64,000 nt of DNA from Strigamia acuminata (Eukaryota > Arthropoda > Chilopoda > Geophilomorpha > Linotaeniidae), in assembly GCA_949358305.1 (NCBI GenBank), contig OX442314.1, forward strand, positions 48,430,581 through 48,494,580. The letters run 5' to 3'. The notes beneath the pieces were generated by a model. It saw nothing but the letters and a program-made list of their open reading frames with translations, was not told the DNA's origin and searched no databases. How positions within the stretch are numbered: position 1 is the first letter of the stretch; the number at the start of each line of letters is the position of its first letter. Shown in pieces: positions 33,174 through 41,259 of this stretch. Both the position numbers and the translations under genes were made by a program.

Positions 33174-33541
33174 AACCGCTAGATTCGTTGCAGTTGGAGG
33201 AACTGGCCAGACGAATAAAAATTTCATTTTTTAGAGGAGTGTTTTCGAGAGATACTTTACCCGTCAAACCACGATCGAAAGAATGTGGAATTATTAATTT
33301 GAACACGCACCACGAAAGCGGAAGTCATTGGGTGGCATACAGTAAAATTGGAAATAAGAAGCTGTACTTCGATAGTTTCGGAGACTTGCCACCCCCGTTG
33401 GAATTATACGATTATCTGGGAGACAACATAAAATACAATTACAATCAGTATCAAAATTTTGACGAAATTACTTGCGGCCATTTGTGCTTATATGTTTTAA
33501 AAAAATGGAGGAAAGAAGAAAAAAAAATAATTAAAAAATAG
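33164..33541 (+). CDS. Adenain-like cysteine protease 2, no ATG start
   Basis: Catalytic positions are complete: GSHWVAYSK (His), LYFDSFGDLPPP (Asp), Gln seven residues before the nucleophile, and DEITCGHLCL (Cys). The N-terminal IKPLDSLQLEELARRIKI and FFRGVFSRDTLP match other Polinton maturation proteases. No ATG exists in this frame: it is open from 33080, where it overlaps the preceding ORF, but only with ATA, TTG and other codons. The expected start position is an ATAA (33170-33173) that overlaps the pX-like stop, while the leftward protease uses ATGA there. Translation might use a TTG (33188), frameshifting from the upstream ORF at an A-run, or be lost. Confidence 0.85.
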   Translation, partial: KKIKPLDSLQLEELARRIKISFFRGVFSRDTLPVKPRSKECGIINLNTHHESGSHWVAYSKIGNKKLYFDSFGDLPPPLELYDYLGDNIKYNYNQYQNFDEITCGHLCLYVLKKWRKEEKKIIKK

Positions 33542-33564
33542 TTTTTTTCCCTTCTATTAAAAAA

Positions 33565-35205
33565 ATGGTAAGCGTAAATAAACTAGGAGACGATTATCGT
33601 CTTAACGCAGTGCATAAATTGGGCAAACGTCAACGTCGAGAAGTAGATGAGGTTCTCGCAGATCACGTTGGTTACGATGCATTATCCGATCTAGAAAAAA
33701 AAATTTTTGACGAGATCACAAAGACTAAAAATGCCCTGAAAGCTGCTTGCGATTCTATAATTAACGATTTGAACGCATTAAAACGTACCGTACAAGATCA
33801 AGCTACTAAGCTAACGGGGCAAGGCGAAGGAATTGATACGAAGGATATTGATAAACTCAAAAATGATATTGCCTATGCTACTATAAAATATGGAACGTTG
33901 GAACAAGATTTGATTAAGAAAATTAAAGAATTAGAAGCGAACATTAAGATATTAGTAGATAATGCGACTGCTTCCGGTGGTGTAGAAGTTGACGAAAAAC
34001 AAATAAGCGCATTAGAAATCAAAATCAAAGACTTGATAAATGACGTTAAATCCGAGTTGGAATCTGCGATCGAAGATTTAAAGACTGGGTTGGAGACGTT
34101 GACTAATAGCTTAATCCAGAATAAAACCGATTATGATACAAAAATAAACGAAGCATTGGATGAAGTAGAAACCAAAATCCAGAACTTAGACGTGGACAAA
34201 ATCAGAACCAACATCGAGGCATCAAATGACAAGATAAAACAAGCACAGGATGATATAAAAAAGTTAGAAAAAAGTGTGGAAAATGAGGTTAAAGCCTTGC
34301 AAACCAAAATCAAAGCTTTACCCGCAAAATTTGGTGTTAGTAGCGAAAGTACGGAAGACTTAAAAACCAAAATTGAAGCGGCGAAAGCGGAGCTAGACAC
34401 AGTCAGTACTGCCATTCAAAAAGATCTGGACGAGACTAAACTTAAATTAAACGAGTACGTAGACGAAAATTCCGTAAAGTCAGATAAAATGCAAACGAGC
34501 GTCAACGAGGTTACCGATAAAATCAAATTAGCCAACGAACAAATAATAACGTTGCAGGAAAACATGTTGTCCATTTTGACATCCGTTCAAGAAGAAATAT
34601 CAAAAATTAGCGCAATTCCGAGCGTTGACGAATCAAGTTTTGCTCCCGCTGCTTTGGCCGGCACTGTCGATACGGTAGAAGCCACGTTAAATTCTAACAT
34701 CGAAGCGAACAAAATAGAAGTTAATAAGAAATTGACGGAATTAGAAGACAAAATATCAAATCTAAATATTCCCGAAGTAGAAGAACAGGCCGATTTAGTG
34801 CTAGGGTTCCTACATTCGCAACGGACCGATTGGTTTTTGAAGGTGTCCGAAGAATGGAAATTATTTGCACATAATGGGAAGTTTTATACTCCTCATTACG
34901 GGCATATAACGCGAATCAGTTTATACATGTATGCTACTACAGCAGAATACACAGTAATACCTAACGAGTTTGAGTTTATCTTGTCTATTAACGGGCATGG
35001 TCGAACGTTCCATATTCCACGTACAGATGTTACAAAAACACCACGTAAAATGCCGGTATGTTTTAGAACGTACAATTTAGAGAAAAAAGTAGATTTTGAT
35101 GATAACGATCACATTAGAATATCTACTGTCACCGATTGGAGTCCGGAAATAAAAGTTTTCGCCCTCGTGTATTGCAGATTCGATCGTAGTAAATGGGACG
35201 ATTAA
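33565..35205 (+). CDS. Coiled-coil fibre-like protein (546 aa)
   Basis: A short N-terminus (MVSVNKLGDDYRLNAVHKLG) that could dock to the penton, then about 340 residues of heptad-rich coiled coil (about 60-400, with many Glu/Lys/Ile/Leu), then a roughly 130-residue globular, strand-rich C-terminus (VLGFLHSQRTDWFLKV to CRFDRSKWDD). Shaft plus terminal head is the layout of viral attachment fibres. Some adintovirus-like elements have coiled-coil ORFs at this place. The function is inferred from architecture only. Last gene of the rightward block, 16 bases from the converging PolB stop. Confidence 0.6.
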   Translation: MVSVNKLGDDYRLNAVHKLGKRQRREVDEVLADHVGYDALSDLEKKIFDEITKTKNALKAACDSIINDLNALKRTVQDQATKLTGQGEGIDTKDIDKLKNDIAYATIKYGTLEQDLIKKIKELEANIKILVDNATASGGVEVDEKQISALEIKIKDLINDVKSELESAIEDLKTGLETLTNSLIQNKTDYDTKINEALDEVETKIQNLDVDKIRTNIEASNDKIKQAQDDIKKLEKSVENEVKALQTKIKALPAKFGVSSESTEDLKTKIEAAKAELDTVSTAIQKDLDETKLKLNEYVDENSVKSDKMQTSVNEVTDKIKLANEQIITLQENMLSILTSVQEEISKISAIPSVDESSFAPAALAGTVDTVEATLNSNIEANKIEVNKKLTELEDKISNLNIPEVEEQADLVLGFLHSQRTDWFLKVSEEWKLFAHNGKFYTPHYGHITRISLYMYATTAEYTVIPNEFEFILSINGHGRTFHIPRTDVTKTPRKMPVCFRTYNLEKKVDFDDNDHIRISTVTDWSPEIKVFALVYCRFDRSKWDD

Positions 35206-35221
35206 ACTAATCATCGTCATA

Positions 35222-38200
35222 TTAATCCTCCGCCAAGCTTACGTATCCATAAGCCAAAGTATGAATACAATCATCTAATATCACTCGTTTCTTGTCTTTC
35301 GCCGACAATGCCAATTTGTCCACCTTGACCGTTGTGAGATCGTGCAGTTTTGATTTGATCGTTTCAAATTTCAATCTGTGGGCCTCCCGTTCACCGAACA
35401 ATATCTTCTTGTACGCCTCCAAGTCCAGCTCTTGCTCCACGACAGCCTTCTTTATGCCTTTACATCGCATGCTCGTTTTCCCGTTCACGTTATAAGCGTA
35501 ACATTTGGCTCTTAGCCCTACAAACTCTTCTATCGGCTCGCCGGCAGTCTCGTCTTTGAAGCATCCTATGACACGCCTGTTTCTGCCATCGGGTGGGTGG
35601 TAATTAGACAGATCCATCACTTGTGGTATTTCTTCTCTGAAGAACGAGTAGACTGACGGAGCTTCTATTTCGTACATCAAACTATCCGTATCTGTCATCA
35701 GCAATCTCAGCTTGTCTGAGAATTTTTTTTTCATGACGTTGTAATGAAAGTCGTAGAGCAAGCATTTAGACAAGTCCAGGATAGTTAAACCGCTGTAAAT
35801 AGGTTTGTCTAACGTCAATTCCAGCTTTCGGCGTTCAACCAACACCAGTTTTTCGTTTAATTTTTTTTTTCCTTTGAAACCGACGTGGTTGACGTGAGTA
35901 TTCAAGTCTTTTGCATTGTTTACCAGATAAAATTGTCTATATTTCCTCACATCTTCTAGAGTTTTTCCAAATACGGAATTGTTAGCTAATTTCGCCAATT
36001 CCTGCTCAAAATCACTGGTAGCTGACTTCCGTTTCTCAATATTCAATTCGATATACTTGGCCAGCCACGGTTTTTGCTCAAACGTCAGCACTCTTTTTAT
36101 TTTCATCAACGTCATGCCCAGGGACAAGTACAATTGCAGAGCTCTGTAATGCAGAATGTAATTACAACGACCTTGCAAATGCGGGATTAATCTGGGAGAA
36201 GTGTCATCCCCAGAACGTATCATTTCCGGAGCCAAAGGCAAACAATTGTGGGACGAATGCAGTTCTTGCGGATATCCCAAATCCACTTCCAAGATGCATC
36301 CCATCGTATCGTTCTCTCCCATTTTTAAAATCCGTTCTTGTGTCCATTCGGCTACATTATCGTCGAAGGCAAACTTGCCAACTGGTAGCGGTTTGCTCAT
36401 TGCCCAGGAATACATGGAATTCGCATCCAAATAGACGATGTAACTCTCTGGTTTCTCGCAATCGTATCCCGATGCCAGAAGAGGATTATTGGCTTTGGCG
36501 TAGCGTTGACTGATAGTGGCAACACCGCCTCTTATTCCTTGTTCGACAAACATGTACATATCTGGATCAGACAGAAGCTCCAATTTAACTTCGGTGATGA
36601 GCAGCGCAGCGTCCCAAGAAAGACTTGGAAACGTGATGTAATGACAGGGGTCTAGCTTGTAGTGATTTAAACACATTTTTCTGAACTGTTCGAATATATC
36701 CGCCAACAACAGAGTGTCGGTCTTCAGATACAAATCGTGATATTCGCCCATGTTTTTAATTCCGAACGTTTTCCAAACTAACTGGGCATATTGGTATTCG
36801 TCGTCGGTTATGTTCTCAAATTCTTCTTTCGGCGGAAGTTTATCTTCTTGAAATTTTGACCAACCGGTCATATATCTGTAAGGGTACACTCCTTTCCTCA
36901 ACAGAAGATCAATTTCCTCGCCTTTAAACTCGCTTCGAAAGACAGCGAACTGCGACTTCTTCTCTAGATTTTTTGCCAAATTGGATAAACTGCTCGCGAG
37001 AAATTGGAAACTATCCATGAATTTTAACGTTACGACCTGTTTTGGATCATCACCGGTCTTGATTTTCAACGTGAACGATTTGTATAATTCCGAGTTTTCG
37101 GCGATCATCGTCACTTTTTCTGACGCGACGGTCAAATGCGGCAATATTAGATGAAAATCATACTTTTTCCCATTATGGAAAATTATAGGCACAGATTTCC
37201 GCCAATGGTAGTTGAGGTTACAATTAGCGTGTGCGGCCCCACGAAACTTTCCGGTGAAATGGTTATGATCCAAGACTTTTGTCAAGCCTTTTAATTCTTC
37301 CAAGAATTCATCACCGCATAAGTAACACGTTGTTGCATTTCTATAGGCGATCCATTGAAGCGAAGTCATCGTTTTGGAATTGAATTGTTTATGTTCCAAT
37401 TCGGAAAATTGCTGAACCACGGCTTTAATTTCCGCACGCAACGATTGCAAAAAATGATCGACGGCATCCGGACCTCTATACAGCTGTAACGGTCTGGAAT
37501 AAGCTTCGTTCTCAGTGCACACTACTTTAAACGAATAACCGCACGGCTCGTGAGAATTAATGATTATCGAATGTAAAGTGGGTTCGCTCTCCGCATCAGG
37601 TACTAAGAATGCCTCGAAATCGGCGTAACAAACGTACGGTAAAGGATATTTTTTTTTCTCACTTTTGAACGTACAGATAGCTCCTTCGTCGGGAGATTTA
37701 GTGCTGCAGGCTTTATATTTCCCGCAGTATCGTTTATGCCTAACGAGCACTATGGCACTGGAAAACCCATTCATACAGTTCATGCAATAATACCGCTTAT
37801 GTTTATTGCCGGCGCTCAAGAGTCGTGAGAAATCCCTGATCCACATGTAATGATTTTGTTTCTTCAGTAGGTTAATAGTGATAAGGCGGTTCGTCAGAAT
37901 ATCTACTTTAATCGGAACAATGCGGGACTTGGGCAGCAACTCGAATACATTAATGTTCAAACTTACATTCTGTCTTTCGAACGTAAGCACTTCTTTCGGC
38001 CCCACGGGAAAAACTAGCCCTTCGAGATTGAGTTTATTCATAAACTGTTCGTAATAATCCGCTCTGCAAACATGAACGGGGGCTGGATACAAGGCAGCTA
38101 ATACAGACCATAAAAAACTTTTTTGATCCGAGTTCTGGACATTTACAACGGCCTTTTTTTTCTGCAGACATTCGTCCAGTTCCTGATACGACGATTTTTC

Positions 38201-39241
38201 GGGAACGGAGTGGAATATCGACGCATGTTTGTCTCTTCCCACGCAGCTCTTGAATTGGTTATCGCAGTAGTGACACGGAAAATAACCCAGCAACCGTTTT
38301 GGATCCCTCACAAGTCCGTAGCTATTCTTTCCGTAGAAGAATAGATCTACGTGATGTTTCCTGTTTCTGTGAACGGTAACGTATCTTTCCACGCGATCGC
38401 CATTGCAATAATAAATAGTTACTTCGATATCGGGATTCTGCGACTGGAATTTTTCTAGGTTTCTGTAAGGCAGCGGAAATTCTAAGCCTTGCAAGTTCAA
38501 TTCGTGCTCATACTTCAAGTAATTAGATATGCGTTCGGCATTAATAGCTACCGGATGTAAAGATGCAAGAATGGCCCAAACAAAAGACTTTCGCAAATCC
38601 ATTTTAAAAGTCAAAACCGCTTTCTTATTGCGAATGACGGCCGATAAATCAATATTCGAACCCAATGGAAAGAAGATGGCATCTTTGCCCCATTCACCTT
38701 TCTGTTTTAAAATATCAAAATCAATTTTAAGAGCCTCTACACATACTAAACAGAAGTAGTCGTGAGTTTCTACATATTCAGCACTTTCTTCGGCCAGTTG
38801 CCTCGCAGCCAAATCCAAAATTGGATCAACATCATCCGTTAACATCACGAACGGCCCGGCCCGGTACCAAAAAAGAGCTGGCGACAATTTCACGGAATGC
38901 CGATATCTCAATTGCATCATAACACTCACTTTGCACGAATTCATGTCGGCTGCAACTTCCGCCACCAAAGCACGGATATTTGGAGCGGCATCTTTAATCA
39001 CATCTTCTATTTCACAAATCCTTTCATCGAAATTGACCATGTACTCGCGCGATTGTCCATCAAAGATACCTTTATGAAGATAATACGGAACTGAGATAAT
39101 CTTCTCAAAATCTTTATATTCGCCGCATTTCTTCAAAAGTTGATCCAAACCGACATTAAACTTGAAAGCCCTAGATAAATCGCCCCTTTTTCTTTTTCCT
39201 TTTAAAAACTCGACACATTTTCTGAATTTGTATCTATTCAT
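35222..39241 (-). CDS. Protein-primed family B DNA polymerase (about 1339 aa)
   Basis: Replicates the element from its protein-primed ends. Exonuclease motifs: DFEAF (about 541), FHNGKKYDFHLI (about 688), YLKTD (about 839). An insertion with CYLCGDEF and DHNHFTGKFRGAAHANCN resembles an endonuclease-VII/HNH zinc unit. Polymerase motif A is YLDANSMYSWAM (about 937), motif B NSVFGKTLED (about 1088), motif C LMTDTDSLMYE (about 1184). The N-terminus has two related modules of about 145 residues (about 205-345 and 361-508), each beginning KKAV, with (K)SF(V/L)W(A/S) and LNL(Q/E)GL(E/V)FP, and ending in a C2H2/C2HC-like finger. Start is the ATG at 39241; upstream in-frame GTG at 39250 was not preferred. 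No breaks. Confidence 0.93.
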   Translation of the reverse strand: MNRYKFRKCVEFLKGKRKRGDLSRAFKFNVGLDQLLKKCGEYKDFEKIISVPYYLHKGIFDGQSREYMVNFDERICEIEDVIKDAAPNIRALVAEVAADMNSCKVSVMMQLRYRHSVKLSPALFWYRAGPFVMLTDDVDPILDLAARQLAEESAEYVETHDYFCLVCVEALKIDFDILKQKGEWGKDAIFFPLGSNIDLSAVIRNKKAVLTFKMDLRKSFVWAILASLHPVAINAERISNYLKYEHELNLQGLEFPLPYRNLEKFQSQNPDIEVTIYYCNGDRVERYVTVHRNRKHHVDLFFYGKNSYGLVRDPKRLLGYFPCHYCDNQFKSCVGRDKHASIFHSVPEKSSYQELDECLQKKKAVVNVQNSDQKSFLWSVLAALYPAPVHVCRADYYEQFMNKLNLEGLVFPVGPKEVLTFERQNVSLNINVFELLPKSRIVPIKVDILTNRLITINLLKKQNHYMWIRDFSRLLSAGNKHKRYYCMNCMNGFSSAIVLVRHKRYCGKYKACSTKSPDEGAICTFKSEKKKYPLPYVCYADFEAFLVPDAESEPTLHSIIINSHEPCGYSFKVVCTENEAYSRPLQLYRGPDAVDHFLQSLRAEIKAVVQQFSELEHKQFNSKTMTSLQWIAYRNATTCYLCGDEFLEELKGLTKVLDHNHFTGKFRGAAHANCNLNYHWRKSVPIIFHNGKKYDFHLILPHLTVASEKVTMIAENSELYKSFTLKIKTGDDPKQVVTLKFMDSFQFLASSLSNLAKNLEKKSQFAVFRSEFKGEEIDLLLRKGVYPYRYMTGWSKFQEDKLPPKEEFENITDDEYQYAQLVWKTFGIKNMGEYHDLYLKTDTLLLADIFEQFRKMCLNHYKLDPCHYITFPSLSWDAALLITEVKLELLSDPDMYMFVEQGIRGGVATISQRYAKANNPLLASGYDCEKPESYIVYLDANSMYSWAMSKPLPVGKFAFDDNVAEWTQERILKMGENDTMGCILEVDLGYPQELHSSHNCLPLAPEMIRSGDDTSPRLIPHLQGRCNYILHYRALQLYLSLGMTLMKIKRVLTFEQKPWLAKYIELNIEKRKSATSDFEQELAKLANNSVFGKTLEDVRKYRQFYLVNNAKDLNTHVNHVGFKGKKKLNEKLVLVERRKLELTLDKPIYSGLTILDLSKCLLYDFHYNVMKKKFSDKLRLLMTDTDSLMYEIEAPSVYSFFREEIPQVMDLSNYHPPDGRNRRVIGCFKDETAGEPIEEFVGLRAKCYAYNVNGKTSMRCKGIKKAVVEQELDLEAYKKILFGEREAHRLKFETIKSKLHDLTTVKVDKLALSAKDKKRVILDDCIHTLAYGYVSLAED

Positions 39242-39395
39242 TCTGAGCACAGAATGAATCTAAATCATTATCCTTTTTTATATAAAAGAAAAATAAATTA
39301 AAAAAAAAAGGAAAATTGATTAAGAATGAAACATACTTTTAGGAATTTTTTTATTTATTAATTAATTAATTAATGAATTGAATTACACATTTAGC

Positions 39396-39640
39396 ATTTT
39401 CTATTAAATATTTACAAATAAATGAATTACTTGTAAATTAATTGAATTACACATTTAGCATTTTCTATTAAATATTTACAAATAAATGAATTACTTGTAA
39501 ATTAATTGAATTACACATTTAGCATTTTCTATTAAATATTTACAAATAAATGAATTACTTGTAAATTAATTGAATTACACATTTAAGATTTTTTATTAAA
39601 TATTTACAAATAAATGAATTACTTGTAAATGAATTGAATT
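39396..39640. repeat. 64-bp tandem repeat near the Polinton right end
   Basis: About four copies of a unit containing ATTACACATTTAGCATTTTC and TATTAAATATTTACAAATAA. Followed by TTAATATAATTTATTAGTTA-type simple repeats to about 39790. The complement resembles sequence near 24000-24120. Confidence 0.85.
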
Positions 39641-39887
39641 ACTTGTAGTTATTTATTTTAATTAATTAAATTAATATAATTTATTAGTTATTTATTTATT
39701 TATAAATTAAATAAATTAATATAATTTATTAGTTATTTATTTATTTATAAATTAAATAAATTAATATAATTTATTTATTTATTTATTTAAAAATTGAAGG
39801 GTAAGCATCATTTTTTTATGCTCCTGAAATCCATCTGAGTCCTTTCTTTCTTTGTTTTTCATTCATCCATCTTCATACCATCGGGCC

Positions 39888-39982
39888 ATTTCCTCCTTCA
39901 TCCCTTTAAATCCCTCCTTGAGGTAGAAATCAAGAATTGCATCTTAAATGCGTATTCAAAGATCTCATATTTTACTACAACA
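39888..39982 (-). repeat. Polinton right terminal inverted repeat
   Basis: 95 bp, ends ...TTTTACTACAACA followed by TSD GGTATC. One mismatch to the left copy. Confidence 0.95.
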
Positions 39983-39988
39983 GGTATC

Positions 39989-40939
39989 ACTGGAGCGGGC
40001 CTTTCACCTTCGGGGCTTATCCAATTCCACGATCTCGTTATCGGATTTGGCTGTATTTTCAGTTTGGCCATGATGTCCATTCCGAGGAGGAATACCTTGT
40101 CGTGGGATGGTAGCACCAAGAAGGGGTGGGATAGGTTTCCTCCCTTCCAGTCGATGGTTATCTTTATTACGCCTCTGGGCTTTACGTAGCCATTAGCTGT
40201 GAGTAATTCCACATTCTCATTTACTTTCATCATTTTATCTTCGATGTCTAGGCTTTCGACTAGATCTTCGGATATGAAGGAACGATCCGCTCCGGAATCT
40301 AATAGTCCCAGTAACTTTTGGTTTTCAATCGTCACTGGTAACATGCAGAGCGTCTCGCAATGTGACTTCGAGACATTGCAGTGAAATACTCGCAATTTTT
40401 GCGGTACGACGTCTAGGTCAAACGGGAGTTCGGCCCAATTGTCGTCTGTCTTGGTCTCAGTTCTCACTTGCATGCCTCTCAATGTCACTTTTTCTTCCTT
40501 CTCTGGTGCGGACTGGGCTCGGTCCTTGATTTGGGCATCAAGTATGGCGTGACCGGCAGGTCCAGTATGGAATTTCTTCTTCTTTGTTATTTCCTCGGCT
40601 TTCGCAGACGAAGTCGATTCTATTTCTTCGACGACGTCTGCGCTTGGCAGTTTTTTGCCAGGGCGATATTTAACTCGGCCATCATCTTCATCATAGTCTG
40701 TGTCTCACTAGTGATTTTGGCCGTTTTTTCGCATTTGTCGGAATAATGGCCGTATTCCCCACAGCTGTAGCATTTGATGTTGCTTTTGTCGCCCGTGGGT
40801 GTGAAACCCGGTTTTTTCGGGACGAATGCTGTTGGGAACCGTCTTTTGAGGCCCGGCGCCCCTTTTTCTTTGGCGGCGCGGGCGTGAGCTCTGAATTGGG
40901 TGATGGCTAGCGCTCGGTGCGCGTGATGAAGGTACGGGC
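39989..40939 (-). pseudogene. Gypsy gag zinc knuckle and aspartic protease
   Basis: From 40939 leftward one frame encodes the CCHC knuckle CYSCGEYGHYSDKC (near 40750). Breaks follow, then an open segment from 40488 holds a retropepsin: LLGLLDSGADRSFIS (catalytic DSG), LLTANGYVKPRG and FLLGMDIMAKL. It ends ERPAPVIP at the Polinton TSD. This is the piece between gag capsid (48454 rightward) and RT (16043 leftward). Confidence 0.85.
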
Positions 40940-41245
40940 TGTTGAAATATCATGTATTATGTATCGTATTGTCAAGCAGCGACACTTTGTATTTATTGTG
41001 ACCTTTTGTTTATGTTTGCATTTGGCTAAAACTAATAGCCGTGATTATGTTTACAAGTGTGTTTGTATTTATCACCATAAGGTGGCGTCGTATACCTATT
41101 GGCATGTCATGTGACAAGAGAATAAAACACTCACTCTTTACTATGTTTTCAACCAGGTAACAAGGTGTGCACTTTATTTCAAGCTACTGTTTTCTACACC
41201 ACTGCAGAACACGGAATTCATTGTGATTTCCAACACAATTCAACA
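40940..41245 (+). repeat. Copia-B 5' LTR
   Basis: 306 bp with TG...CA ends; contains a GAATAAAACAC polyadenylation-like signal. Same sequence as 48148-48453. Confidence 0.93.
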
Positions 41246-41259
41246 AGGTTATGGGCCAG
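41246..41259 (+). other. Copia-B primer binding site, internal fragment of initiator tRNA-Met
   Basis: AGGTTATGGGCCAG immediately follows the LTR. It resembles the primer site of Drosophila copia, which pairs with an internal half-molecule of initiator tRNA-Met. One base of the GGGCCC core differs. Confidence 0.65.

Larger units (their letters stand above)
22938..39982 (+). mobile_element. Polinton/Maverick (adintovirus-like) element, complete, 17,045 bp
   Basis: Bounded by 95-bp terminal inverted repeats with one mismatch and by a 6-bp direct repeat GGTATC (22932-22937 and 39983-39988). 6 bp is the TSD size known for Polintons. The termini are TG...CA. It encodes PolB, retroviral-type integrase, packaging ATPase, major and minor jelly-roll capsid candidates and adenain-like proteases, the gene set that defines Polintons and their virion-forming relatives. 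ORFs are nearly all uninterrupted. Transcription is bidirectional: one rightward block 28220-35205, leftward blocks at both ends. Confidence 0.95.

Noticed and set aside
22944-39976. Polinton ends at AG...CT six bases further in
   Set aside because: Then the flanks TGTTGT and ACAACA would be inverted rather than direct repeats, while TG...CA ends give the direct TSD GGTATC and restore the Gypsy frame.
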